NCBI RefSeq assembly: GCF_031458255.1
Contig: NZ_JAVDYC010000001.1
Location: 8,728,501-8,792,500 of the forward strand
From: Catenuloplanes niger
GTDB taxonomy: Bacteria; Actinomycetota; Actinomycetes; Mycobacteriales; Micromonosporaceae
DNA length: 64,000 bases
Direction: 5' to 3'
Shown: positions 25,835 to 33,830 of the stretch, piece by piece
Layout: every line of letters begins with the position of its first letter
How positions within the stretch are numbered: the stretch's first letter is position 1
Translations under genes and position numbers: made by a program
Notes under the pieces: generated by a model
The model's input: only the letters and a program-made list of their open reading frames with translations
Database searches by the model: none
What the model was told of the DNA's origin: nothing

Positions 25835-25872
25835 CGCAGGTGGCACCCGGCGCGGTCCGGGTGCCACCTGCG
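25835..25872. terminator. Bidirectional terminator
   Basis: A perfect 16-bp inverted repeat CGCAGGTGGCACCCGG with a CGCGGT loop, between the convergent genes ending at 25768 and 25888. Confidence 0.8.
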
Positions 25873-25887
25873 GATCACGCCGCCGGA

Positions 25888-26448
25888 TCAGGCGGGGAGG
25901 ACGTATGCCGCGATGCCCTCGTACTTGTATCCGAGGTTGTTGAACGCGTTCTGCGCCTCGGTCCAGCTGGTGGTGTAGAAGTGGTCGCTGGGGCCGGGGT
26001 GGTAGAGGCGGTGCAGCGCGACGAGGCCCCCGCCCTTGGTGGCCCGCACGTGCGCCGCGATGCCCTCGTACTTGTATCCGAGGTTGTTGAACGCGTTCTG
26101 CGCCTCGGTCCAGCTGGTGGTGTAGAAGTGGTCGCCGTTGCCCGGGTGGTACAGGCGGTGCAGCGCGACCCGGCCGCCGCCGCCCGTCGTCCAGACCCGC
26201 GCGGCCACGCCCTCGTACTTGTATCCGAGGTTGTTGAACGCGTTCTGCGTCTCGGACCAGCTGGTGGTGTAGAAGTGGTCGCCGGCGCTACCGCTGTAGA
26301 GCCGGTACAGGTTCGTGGTGGCGACCGCCGCTCGTGGTGCCGCACGCTCGACGGTCACCGAGGCCGCGGCGACCGTCGGCAACGCGACGACGACGATTGC
26401 GGTCAGCGTGGTGACAACCACCCTCGCCCATGATTTTCCGACCTTCAT
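25888..26448 (-). CDS. Secreted protein with three DUF5648-type repeats
   Basis: A 186-residue exported protein starting at ATG 26448 after AGGGGGACAGG. A signal peptide (MKVGKSWARV, hydrophobic core, AAAS) is followed by three near-identical 49-residue units, each with LYRLY or LHRLYHP, GDHFYTTSW, AQNAFNNLGYKYEG and AAxV. These match the DUF5648 beta-trefoil-like repeats found in secreted hydrolases and adhesins. Here there is no catalytic domain, so it may be a free binding module. Confidence 0.8.
   Translation of the reverse strand: MKVGKSWARVVVTTLTAIVVVALPTVAAASVTVERAAPRAAVATTNLYRLYSGSAGDHFYTTSWSETQNAFNNLGYKYEGVAARVWTTGGGGRVALHRLYHPGNGDHFYTTSWTEAQNAFNNLGYKYEGIAAHVRATKGGGLVALHRLYHPGPSDHFYTTSWTEAQNAFNNLGYKYEGIAAYVLPA
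25911..26325 (-). repeat. 147-bp in-frame tandem repeat, three copies
   Basis: Units begin near 25911, 26058 and 26205, with cores (GCCCTCGTACTTGTATCCG onwards) that are almost identical over 70 bp. They encode the 49-residue repeats of the secreted protein; near identity suggests recent duplication or gene conversion. Confidence 0.85.
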
Positions 26449-26710
26449 GCCTGTCCCCCTCTTGGTGAGCCCGCCCCCCGGCAGGCCGATAACACAAAGG
26501 ACCATCAGTGTCCGTCGGCGACCGGCGCGGGGGAGCAGATATGGCCGCGATCGCATGTTTGACCGACGAATCAGTCAGTGCGGGCCGCGAAAGGGCATGA
26601 ATCAACGGTACGGACGCGCGGCGGAGCGGCAGAGGTAAGGCGCGACCCGCTCACCGGGCCACCGGTAACTCGATTGCCCGGCCGTCCGCACGCGTGTGAG
26701 GATCGGTCCC

Positions 26711-26839
26711 GGGTCGCTAGCTCAGCGGTCAGAGCACCGGACTTGGTAGCGCGCTCGCTCTCCGTCCCGGACGGTCATGAGGGTACTTCCTTCTCCTTTC
26801 TGGATCCGGCGGTCCGAGGTTCGAATCCTCGGCGACCCA
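26711..26839 (+). tRNA. tRNA-like gene with expanded anticodon loop
   Basis: A complete tRNA body can be folded: a 7-bp acceptor GGGTCGC/GCGACCC, a D arm GCTC/GAGC, anticodon stem CCGGA (26737-26741)/TCCGG (26805-26809), a 5-nt variable loop, and T arm CGAGG-TTCGAAT-CCTCG. Discriminator A is 26839; no CCA is encoded. The anticodon loop is 63 nt instead of 7, so no anticodon can be assigned. The insert contains a CCGTC/GACGG hairpin and is too short for a group I intron. It may be a tRNA-like regulatory RNA or a disrupted tRNA; intact stems argue for continued selection on structure. It ends 43 bp before the next gene. Confidence 0.6.
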
Positions 26840-26882
26840 CTTCCGGTAATGGCTGCACGCCGGTGACGGACGGAGGACGCGC

Positions 26883-29027
26883 GTGCTGGAGAAGCTGATC
26901 ATTCAGAGGACGCTGCGCGTGCCGGCGAGCACCGGCGTGGCCGGTGACGGTGCGGCCGTGGCCCGGCAGCTGGACGCCGTGCTGCTCGACGCCGGGTTCA
27001 CCGCGTCCCGGCAGCTGCTGGAGCACGTCGGCGGGCTGGCGCCCGGGCCGGCGACGGATCTCGCGGTCACGGTCGTCGGCGCGGTGCGCGAGCTGGTCGG
27101 CGACCACGTCCGGCACAACGCCTACTTCCTGCGCTTCCCGGACGGTGTGCCGGACACGACGGAGTTCTGGCTGGAGCGGCTGCGCGCGGCCGTGCTCGCC
27201 GGTGGCGGCGACCCGGCCGGCGCCGTGGTCCGGCCCGGGCTGAACCTGCTCGACCTGCCCGGCTACGGCACCTACCGGCACACGTACGCCGAGCTGCTGG
27301 CCGCGCACGACGACCTGATCGCGTCGGCCGGTGACCGGTTGACGCGGCTGCACCTGGGCGGCACCGCGCAGGCCGAGGCCGAGCGGCTCTACCTGTCGAT
27401 GGCCGGCGCCAGCACGCCGCTCGGCGCCGCGGACCTGGCGGTCCTGAGTCAGCTCGCGGTCGCCTGCGCGGACGGTCCGCAGCCGGCCACGATCCCGGTC
27501 CGGGAGAACCGGGCCGTGCTCAACGGGGTCCGGCTGGTCCTCGGCCGCCCGCTGGTCGCGGTCGACACCACGACCGACGTGCTGCGGCTGGCCTGCCACG
27601 TCTCCGGCGGCGACGCCACGCTCGGCGCGCCGACCCGCTTCCGGGCGTTCCCGCGCCGGGAACGGCGGGTGCTGCTGGCCGCGCTGCACGACGTCGTCGG
27701 CGCGAGCCCGGCCAAGCTCGCCGACGTCGCCCGCCACGCGGAGCGGTGGAAGCGGCTCGGCGAGCGGCTGCACCCGCACGAGTACCCGCGGTGGCCGCAC
27801 GCCGCGGACGTGTTCGCGGTCGCGCGCGGTGAGCGGCGGGTGCCGTCGCTGGCCGGCCGGGCGGAGGCGGCGATGCGCGCCGGCGACGTCGGCGCGGCCA
27901 CGTCCGTGCTGTCCGCCGCGCCCGGCCTGCTGCTGCGTGCCGCGGACCGGCTGCTGCGGTCGGCGCCGGCGGACGCGCGCGCCACCGTCGTCGGCGCGGT
28001 CACCGGAGCGCTCGGGACGGCCTCCGGGCGGGTGCTGTGCTCGCTGCGGGAACACGTCGCGAACCGGCGCGCGCCCGCGTCCGCCCGCATGTTCGTGGGC
28101 CGGTCGCAGCGCGCGTGGGTCGGCCCGGACGCGCGTCCCCCGCTGCCCGGTGACCTGGTCGACGAGCTGTCGGCGCTGCTCGACGCGGAGATCGGCGCGC
28201 GGCTGCCGGTGTTCGACCGGCCGCTGCTGGTCGACCCGGCCGTGCTGGACGTGGCGCTGCCGCTGTCCGGCAAGGCCTCCGCCGGTGGTTTCGCGGTGCT
28301 GCCGCGCGGCTCGCGGGCCGTCGTCACCGGCGACCGGCTGCGCTTCTTCACGTACTGGCGGCAGAGCGCCCGGCGCACCGACTACGACCTGTCCGTGCAG
28401 CTGCTCGACCGGGACTTCCACACCGCCGGCCAGGTGTCCTGGACGAACTACCGCCACGGCGGCGTGGTGCACTCCGGCGACCTGACCGAGGCCGCCGACG
28501 GTGCGACCGAGTTCATCGACGTACCGCGCAACAAGGCCTGGGCGTACGTCGTGCCGCAGGTGAACGTCTACGCCGGCGAGCCGTTCGACGCGGTCGCCGA
28601 GTCGATGTTCGGCTACCAGACCCGCGGCCGGGGCCGGCGTGGCGCGCCGTTCGACGCGCGTACCGTGCGGGCCCGTTCGGAGCTGCGCGGCAACGGCCGG
28701 GTGGCGCTGCCGGTGGTGTTCGCCGCGGGCAGTCGCGGCTGGGAGGCGATCTGGCTGCACCTCTACCTGCCGGGTACGCCGTCGTTCAACCAGGTCGAGG
28801 ACAACACGTTCACCGTCGCCGACCGGGTACGCGCGCTGGTCGAGCGCGACTACCTCACGGTCTCCTACCTCGTCGGCCTGTGGCGGCACCGCACCGACGT
28901 GCGCGTGTGGGACGGCCGGCCACCGGCCGAACCGGTCACGTTCGTGGGCCTCGAGGCCCCGGACGGCCTGCCGGACGGCTCCGACGTCTACCTGCTGGAC
29001 CGGCTCGCCGAGCTGCTCCCCGAGTAG
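26883..29027 (+). CDS. MXAN_6230/SCO0854-like protein lacking the RING finger
   Basis: A 714-residue cytoplasmic protein starting at GTG 26883. N-terminal helices (LLDAVL-type, YFLRFPDGVPDTTEFW) are followed by a helical-repeat middle (WKRLGERLHPHEYPRWP, GRAEAAMRAGDVGAA) and a C-terminal beta domain of about 250 residues (FFTYWRQ, RTDYDLSVQLLD, VSWTNYRHGGVVHSGD, VVPQVNVYAGE) resembling TerD-type stress domains. This order recalls the MXAN_6230/SCO0854 family, but no Cys cluster for its RING finger is present. The match is from memory. Its position behind the tRNA-like gene suggests an RNA-linked or stress role. Confidence 0.6.
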   Translation: MLEKLIIQRTLRVPASTGVAGDGAAVARQLDAVLLDAGFTASRQLLEHVGGLAPGPATDLAVTVVGAVRELVGDHVRHNAYFLRFPDGVPDTTEFWLERLRAAVLAGGGDPAGAVVRPGLNLLDLPGYGTYRHTYAELLAAHDDLIASAGDRLTRLHLGGTAQAEAERLYLSMAGASTPLGAADLAVLSQLAVACADGPQPATIPVRENRAVLNGVRLVLGRPLVAVDTTTDVLRLACHVSGGDATLGAPTRFRAFPRRERRVLLAALHDVVGASPAKLADVARHAERWKRLGERLHPHEYPRWPHAADVFAVARGERRVPSLAGRAEAAMRAGDVGAATSVLSAAPGLLLRAADRLLRSAPADARATVVGAVTGALGTASGRVLCSLREHVANRRAPASARMFVGRSQRAWVGPDARPPLPGDLVDELSALLDAEIGARLPVFDRPLLVDPAVLDVALPLSGKASAGGFAVLPRGSRAVVTGDRLRFFTYWRQSARRTDYDLSVQLLDRDFHTAGQVSWTNYRHGGVVHSGDLTEAADGATEFIDVPRNKAWAYVVPQVNVYAGEPFDAVAESMFGYQTRGRGRRGAPFDARTVRARSELRGNGRVALPVVFAAGSRGWEAIWLHLYLPGTPSFNQVEDNTFTVADRVRALVERDYLTVSYLVGLWRHRTDVRVWDGRPPAEPVTFVGLEAPDGLPDGSDVYLLDRLAELLPE

Positions 29028-29219
29028 GATCGGCCACAGCCGAGGCCATGCGGGCGCTTCCTCCTACACCGTTCGATTCGGGACCTCCGCGCGAGCGGAG
29101 GACTGGCGCACAGCTCCCGCGCTCTCCTCGGCCCGTGCGGACCGGCGCCGGACCGGCGCCGGCCCGGCGTGCGCGCGGAACGCCTTCCGCTACCGGGCGA
29201 CACGTGCTCTGCTCGGTGC

Positions 29220-29891
29220 ATGACCACGATCGCCATCATCGGAGCCGGCCCCGGACTCGGTGCCGCCGTCGCCCGCCGGTTCGGCGCCGAAGGGTTCGCC
29301 GTCGCGCTGATCGCGCGCGACCAGGGACGGCTCGACGCGCTCACCGCGGAGCTCAACGGCCGGATCACCACCATCGGCGGGTACGCCGCGGACGTCCGCG
29401 ACCCGGCGGCACTCACCGCCGCGCTCGGCCGGGCCGCCGGCGAGCTCGGGCCGGTCGAGGTGCTGCAGTACAGCCCGCTGCCGCACCACGACTTCCTGCG
29501 TCCGCTGCCGGAGACGACGACGGCCGACATCACCGCCGCGGTCGAGTTCTCCGTCCTCGGGCCGGTCACGGCCGTCCAGGCCGTGCTGCCCGGCATGCGG
29601 GCGCTCGGCCGCGGCACCGTCCTGTTCGTCAACGGCGGCAGCGCGACCAGGCCGAACCCGGCGGTCGCCGGCACGTCGATCGCGTTCGCGGCCGAGACCG
29701 CCTACGCCACCATGCTGCACGACACGCTCGCCCCGGACGGCATCCACGTCGCGCAGCTCATCGTCCCCGGCGCGATCACCGCGGACCACCCGGACAAGAA
29801 CCCGGCCGCGCTCGCCGACCGCCTCTGGCGCATCCACACCACCCGCGCCGGATTCCGCACGTACGCCGAGCCGATGCCGGAACCCCGATAG
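29220..29891 (+). CDS. Short-chain dehydrogenase/reductase
   Basis: A 223-residue SDR starting at ATG 29220. The cofactor motif is GAGPGLGAAVARRFG; the usual NNAG is replaced by LQYSPLP and the catalytic Tyr region reads AAETAYATMLHDTL, without the canonical YxxxK lysine, as in atypical SDRs. Small and probably cytoplasmic. Whether it is catalytically active is uncertain. It converges with the membrane protein ending at 29908. Confidence 0.8.
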   Translation: MTTIAIIGAGPGLGAAVARRFGAEGFAVALIARDQGRLDALTAELNGRITTIGGYAADVRDPAALTAALGRAAGELGPVEVLQYSPLPHHDFLRPLPETTTADITAAVEFSVLGPVTAVQAVLPGMRALGRGTVLFVNGGSATRPNPAVAGTSIAFAAETAYATMLHDTLAPDGIHVAQLIVPGAITADHPDKNPAALADRLWRIHTTRAGFRTYAEPMPEPR

Positions 29892-29907
29892 CGGCCGCGG
29901 GCGGGCC

Positions 29908-30822
29908 TCAGGGCCGCCCGTAGAGGTAGGTGCGGACGAGCTCGCAGTCGATGTTGGGGGAGTCGTACGGCCGGCCCTGCAGGACGGACAGCAGCGGCCG
30001 GTCGCCCTGCAACTGGTCCTTCTCGTAGTGGCAGGTGAGGCGGTCGCGGACGGACGAGGACGGGAAGCGCATCAGGTAGCGGCTGTCGGCGTGCAGGACG
30101 GTGAGCCAGCCGGCCTCCTCGGCGATCGGGTAGCCGATGAACACCCGGTCGCTGAGCACGTCGAACTCGTTCTGGTCCCAGGTCATGTGCTGGGTGCGCA
30201 CGACCGCGGCGGAGTCGACCCGGAACGCCTGCGCGGACACCCACGGCGCGTCCAGGCTGGCCAGGAACTGGTAGGCGAGCACGGCGGCGGCCAGGTAGAC
30301 GAACATCATGCCGCGCAGGCCGTTCAGCGTGGGGGAGGTGCGGTGCCGGATGAGGCGCCAGAGCCCGAGTTCCAGCAGCGCGGCGACCGCGACCACGCCG
30401 AGCTCGACGAGCAGGTACTGGAACGGGGAGGCGAGCGTGGCCACGATCGCCACGATCACGATCACCGGCCAGACACCCCAGGCGATGTCGCGCCGGTAGC
30501 GCACGGCCAGCCAGCAGGTGCCGAGCGCCAGCGCGGGGAGCACGTGGTAGGCGTAGATCGTCACCGTGCCGAGCGCGACCTGCACCGGCGGGGCGGCGAG
30601 CAGGCCGGTCGTCGTGGTCAGCGAGAAGTGCGCCACGCCGTAGATCTTGATCAGGACCACCAGGATCAGCAGCGCGGACCCGGCGGCGGCCAGCTCCCGC
30701 GGCCCGAACGAGGCCCCGTCCCACTTCCTCCGCCGGCCACGGCCGCTCACCCGCTCGATCATCCGGTCGGCGCCGGGAACCTCGTCGTCGTCCACGCCGC
30801 CGACGGTAGCGGGCGCTGTCAC
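29908..30822 (-). CDS. Hypothetical membrane protein
   Basis: A 304-residue protein with a cytoplasmic N-terminus containing an Arg-rich stretch (GRGRRRKW), five or so hydrophobic segments between residues 45 and 190, and a 110-residue soluble C-terminal domain (TWDQNEFDVLSDRVFIGYP, HADSRYLMRFPSSS, a single CHYEKDQ and CELV cysteine pair). It has no recognised family. The start ATG 30822 lacks a strong ribosome site, and ATG 30762 (MIERVSG) is an alternative. Confidence 0.6.
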   Translation of the reverse strand: MTAPATVGGVDDDEVPGADRMIERVSGRGRRRKWDGASFGPRELAAAGSALLILVVLIKIYGVAHFSLTTTTGLLAAPPVQVALGTVTIYAYHVLPALALGTCWLAVRYRRDIAWGVWPVIVIVAIVATLASPFQYLLVELGVVAVAALLELGLWRLIRHRTSPTLNGLRGMMFVYLAAAVLAYQFLASLDAPWVSAQAFRVDSAAVVRTQHMTWDQNEFDVLSDRVFIGYPIAEEAGWLTVLHADSRYLMRFPSSSVRDRLTCHYEKDQLQGDRPLLSVLQGRPYDSPNIDCELVRTYLYGRP

Positions 30823-30882
30823 ATCGGACGGACGGTGACGGCGACCCGCGACGGCCGGTGCCGCGATCGACAGGACCCGATC

Positions 30883-30909
30883 CGGGGGTACGCCGAACGC
30901 GTACCCCCG
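30883..30909. promoter_or_regulatory. 9-bp inverted repeat in divergent promoter region
   Basis: CGGGGGTAC and its complement, spaced by 9 bp, lie between the divergent genes at 30822 and 31042. A possible operator; nothing ties it to a specific regulator. Confidence 0.3.
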
Positions 30910-31041
30910 AATGGTTCCTTACGGGTCCGGATCGGCCGAAAGTCGTACCGGATCCACAGCCGGTTCAGGTCCTTTGCCGGAGGTCGACCCAGGTCCGGGT
31001 CGGCATGCTGGAACAGAACCCCGGCTTCCAGGGAGGACCCG

Positions 31042-31308
31042 ATGACGGTGACGACGACGATCAGCGCGCTGGCCAGGGCGCTGTCCGGGATTGTGGACGA
31101 CACGGCCAACCCACCCGCCGACGACCGTACGGTCCGGCGGCTGCTCGAGGCACTGCGGGTCGGCACCGGCGACGGCTCACCGGACGCGACGTCCCGCGCG
31201 GTCCGCCGGTTCCAGGCCGCCATGGGCCTGCCGGCCGACGGCATCGCCGGCCCGCGCACGGTGCACATGATGGTCACCACGCTGCGTCAGGCCCGGCCCG
31301 CGGCCTGA
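31042..31308 (+). CDS. Peptidoglycan-binding domain protein
   Basis: An 88-residue protein starting at ATG 31042 behind GGGAGG. The C-terminal half (SRAVRRFQAAMGLPADGIAG, then PRTVHMMV) is a PG_binding_1 three-helix domain that recognises peptidoglycan stem peptides. There is no signal peptide and no catalytic domain, so it either is exported by another route or acts as a truncated derivative of a larger hydrolase. A terminator follows directly. Confidence 0.75.
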   Translation: MTVTTTISALARALSGIVDDTANPPADDRTVRRLLEALRVGTGDGSPDATSRAVRRFQAAMGLPADGIAGPRTVHMMVTTLRQARPAA

Positions 31309-31342
31309 CACGTGCCGCCCGGCGCCGGCGCCCGCACATGGT

Positions 31343-31376
31343 GAAGCCACCCGGCTTCGCGGTGCCGGGTGGCTTC
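31343..31376 (+). terminator. Terminator hairpin
   Basis: A perfect 13-bp inverted repeat GAAGCCACCCGGC with an 8-nt loop, 35 bp after the peptidoglycan-binding gene and 39 bp before the IS630-type element. Confidence 0.75.
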
Positions 31377-31415
31377 CGGAGGGTGGGCGACCCCCGCCCG
31401 AGGTGCGGGTGACTA

Positions 31416-32692
31416 GTGGGCTGTCCACGAACGTTCACCGGGTCTGAGACACGCCGGGCGGCTTGCGCCGCCCGGCGGTGGTTCGGGGGCAGTCTCGGCA
31501 GCGTTGTTCGCTGACGAGGGTGGGTGGTGTGGGGTGGCTGAGCCGGTACGGGCACGGCGGTTGACCCAGGACGAGGGCCGCAGGCTGCAACAACTCGTCC
31601 GGCGCGGGAAGCACGACTCGGTCCGGGTCCGCCGGGCGTTGATCATCATGGCGTCCGCGTCCGGGACCCCGGTCCCGGCGATCGCCCGGCTGGTCGCCGC
31701 GCATGAGGACACGGTCCGGGACGTGATCCACATGTTCAATCAGATGGGGCTGGCCTGCCTAAACCCTCAGTGGGCGGGCGGCCGTCCCCGCCGGATCAGT
31801 GAAGACGACGAAGCGTTCATCGTCACGACGGCCACGCAACACCCGCGCCGGCTCGGGCAGCCCTTCACCCGGTGGAGCCTGCGGAAACTCGCCGACTACC
31901 TCGCCGGCCGTGATGCCGCCCGGCGGGTGGTCGTCAGCCCGGAGCGGCTGCGGCAACTTTTGCATGACAACGACGTGTCCTGGCAGCGCACACGCACCTG
32001 GAAGGAATCGTCGGATCCGGACTTCGACGCGAAACTCGACCGGATAGAGCAGGTCACGAACGCGTTCCTGGACCGGTGTTTCGCCTTCGACCAGTTCGGG
32101 CCGCTATCGATCCGCCCGCACCACGGCAGCACGTGGGCACCGCGATCCGATCCGGGCCGGCTGCCCGCGACCTACACCCGCACGCACGGCATCCGCTACT
32201 TCCACGGCTGCTACAGCCTCGGCGACGACCAGCTCTGGGGAGTCGTCCGCCGCCGCAAAGGCGCAGATCACAGCCTCGCCGCGCTGCAATCGATCCGCGC
32301 GGCGCGGCCGGACGGGGCACCGATCTACGTCATCCTCGACAACCTGTCGGCGAACAAGACCGCGAAAATCCGCCGGTGGGCGGCCCTCAACAAGGTCGAG
32401 TTGTGCCTGACCCCGACCAGCGCGTCCTGGGCCAACCCGATCGAGGCCCAGTTCGGACCACTCCGCACGTTCGTCATGGCCGGCTCGGACCACCCGAACC
32501 ACACCGTCCAGACCGGCGAGCTGCAGAAATACCTACGCTGGCGCAACGCCAACGCCCGCCACCCCGACGTCCTGGCCGCCCAACGACGCGAACGCGCCCG
32601 CATCCGCAGCGAACGCCAACACCGCTGGGGTCGACCACGCACCCAGACCGCCGCCTAACCCCGGACCCGGCAAACGTTCGTGGACAGCCCAC
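31416..32692 (+). mobile_element. IS630-family insertion sequence, copy 1
   Basis: A 1277-bp element with 20-bp terminal inverted repeats GTGGGCTGTCCACGAACGTT, flanked by a TA duplication (31414-31415 and 32693-32694), within a CTAG target as is typical of IS630. It carries one transposase gene and is nearly identical to copy 2 at 40996. Insertion occurred exactly at the stop codon of the lipoprotein gene on the other strand. Confidence 0.95.
31534..32658 (+). CDS. IS630-family transposase
   Basis: A 374-residue DDE transposase. The N-terminal third is a homeodomain-like HTH (RRLTQDEGRRLQQLVRRG, IARLVAAHEDTVRDVIHMF); the catalytic part has FAFDQFGPLSI (first Asp), YVILDNLSANK (second Asp) and WANPIEAQFGPLR (Glu), the IS630/Tc1-type DDE triad. 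The start is taken at GTG 31534; a TTG at 31504 also stays open. It differs from copy 2 by Leu instead of Pro in the NAFxDRCFAF segment (base 32069). Intact and probably functional. Confidence 0.9.
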   Translation: MAEPVRARRLTQDEGRRLQQLVRRGKHDSVRVRRALIIMASASGTPVPAIARLVAAHEDTVRDVIHMFNQMGLACLNPQWAGGRPRRISEDDEAFIVTTATQHPRRLGQPFTRWSLRKLADYLAGRDAARRVVVSPERLRQLLHDNDVSWQRTRTWKESSDPDFDAKLDRIEQVTNAFLDRCFAFDQFGPLSIRPHHGSTWAPRSDPGRLPATYTRTHGIRYFHGCYSLGDDQLWGVVRRRKGADHSLAALQSIRAARPDGAPIYVILDNLSANKTAKIRRWAALNKVELCLTPTSASWANPIEAQFGPLRTFVMAGSDHPNHTVQTGELQKYLRWRNANARHPDVLAAQRRERARIRSERQHRWGRPRTQTAA

Positions 32693-33186
32693 TAGCCGAT
32701 CGTCTCGACGCCGACGGCGCTGCAGGCGGCGTTGAAGTCGGAGTTGGCCTTGCCGAGCGCGGGCGACTCACCGGCGGCGGTGGTGTCCGCGGCAGCGGCG
32801 GCCGTGTTCAGCTCCTTGACGTAGGCCTGGGCGGCCTTCGCCACGTCGCTGTCGCCGCCCTCGGCGACCGCCAGCACGCCGGCCAGGTCGGACCAACCGG
32901 CCTTGACGTCCGCGTCGCCGATCGTCTTGCCCGCCGCCAGCGAGTCGGTCATCTTCTTCTGGAAGGCCTTCGTGTTCGCCACGGCCGCCTCGCAGATCTC
33001 CTTGTCGGACGCGCCCGCGGCGGCCGGCGCCTCGGACGCGGCCGGCGCGCCGGTGGTGGCGACCGCGGACGGGGCGGCGGCAGCGGTGTCGTCGGTGGAG
33101 GTGGTGGAGTCGTCGCCACCGCACGCGGTCAGCGCCAGCACGGAGACACAGAAAACGGTGGACGCCATCAGGCGGATGTTCTTCAC
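32692..33186 (-). CDS. Hypothetical lipoprotein (paralogue 1)
   Basis: A 164-residue lipoprotein starting at GTG 33186. Its signal ends in the lipobox LALTACGG. A Ser/Thr/Ala-rich spacer (about residues 25-60) leads to a helical domain (SDKEICEAAVANTKAFQKKM, GGDSDVAKAAQAYVKEL) and a last Cys in NAACSAVG. It is paralogous to the gene at 33299. Its stop codon TAG is formed at the IS630 insertion target and survives intact because the target CTA was duplicated. Function unknown. Confidence 0.75.
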   Translation of the reverse strand: MKNIRLMASTVFCVSVLALTACGGDDSTTSTDDTAAAAPSAVATTGAPAASEAPAAAGASDKEICEAAVANTKAFQKKMTDSLAAGKTIGDADVKAGWSDLAGVLAVAEGGDSDVAKAAQAYVKELNTAAAAADTTAAGESPALGKANSDFNAACSAVGVETIG

Positions 33187-33250
33187 GGCGCGGGATCGTA
33201 TGCGACGACCGCTTCCATGATCAAATTCGTTTCCCGCGGGCGCCGGGCCT

Positions 33251-33285
33251 GCTACCGGCGGCCGTCAGCGGCGCGCGCCGGTAGC
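33251..33285 (-). terminator. Possible terminator
   Basis: The inverted repeat GCTACCGGC and complement (17-nt loop), extendable by GGGCC pairs, lies just downstream of the lipoprotein gene ending at 33299. Confidence 0.45.
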
Positions 33286-33298
33286 GGGCCCGTGCGGG

Positions 33299-33790
33299 TC
33301 AGGAGGCGTTGAGGTCGACGCCCTGCGCCTTGCAGGCGGTCTCGAGGTCGGTGACCGCCTTCTGGTACGAGGGCGACTCCTCGGCCGCGGCCACATCGGT
33401 GGCGGAGGCGGCCTTCGAGAGCTCGGCGCCGAGGCTCTGCGCGGCCTTCGCCACGTCGCTGTCGCCGCCCTGGGCGACCGCAAGCTCGGTGGCCATCGCG
33501 GCCCAGGCGGCCTTGATCTCGGCGTCGCCGAACTGCTTGCCGGCCTTCAGCGACTCGGCGAGCTGCTGGCCGAACGCGGTGGTGGCCTGCACGGCCGCGT
33601 CGCAGATCTGCTTGTCGGACACGGCCGCGCCGGCCGGTGCCGAGGACGCCGCGGGGGCGCCGGTGGTGGCGGCCGCCGAGGACGCCGGGGCGGCGGTGTC
33701 GGTGGTGCCGGAGTCGCTGCCGCCACAGGCGGACAGGGCCAGGACGGAGACGCAGAAAACGGTGGACGCCAACAGGCGGGTGTTCTTCAC
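33299..33790 (-). CDS. Hypothetical lipoprotein (paralogue 2)
   Basis: A 163-residue lipoprotein starting at GTG 33790 (matching its paralogue's start; the TTG-type frame upstream is disfavoured). The signal KNTRLLASTVFCVSVLALSA leads to lipobox Cys, then a Ser/Ala/Thr spacer and a helical domain sharing SDKxICxAAV, GGDSDVAKAAQ and a terminal Cys with the gene at 32692. Tandem duplication produced the pair. The spacer is probably cell-wall spanning; ligand or partner unknown. Confidence 0.75.
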   Translation of the reverse strand: MKNTRLLASTVFCVSVLALSACGGSDSGTTDTAAPASSAAATTGAPAASSAPAGAAVSDKQICDAAVQATTAFGQQLAESLKAGKQFGDAEIKAAWAAMATELAVAQGGDSDVAKAAQSLGAELSKAASATDVAAAEESPSYQKAVTDLETACKAQGVDLNAS

Positions 33791-33803
33791 GGGCGCGGAG
33801 TGT

Positions 33804-33830
33804 ATTTGATCCACTACGAGTGGATCAAAT
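33804..33830. promoter_or_regulatory. 12-bp palindrome, candidate operator
   Basis: ATTTGATCCACT and its exact complement around ACG. It lies 14 bp upstream of the lipoprotein start at 33790 and overlaps the stop codon of the efflux-pump gene. It looks like a TetR- or MarR-type site controlling the lipoprotein pair. Confidence 0.5.

Noticed and set aside
25911-26325. Possible CRISPR array from regularly spaced repeats
   Set aside because: Units are 147 bp, contiguous and in frame, encoding protein repeats; no spacers and no cas genes.
26742-26804. Group I intron in the tRNA anticodon loop
   Set aside because: The insert is only about 56 nt, far below the minimum for a group I catalytic core.
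26775-28889. Long antisense frame opposite the SCO0854-like gene
   Set aside because: Low-complexity Arg/Gly/Val/Gln content; the sense gene has coherent domain sequence.
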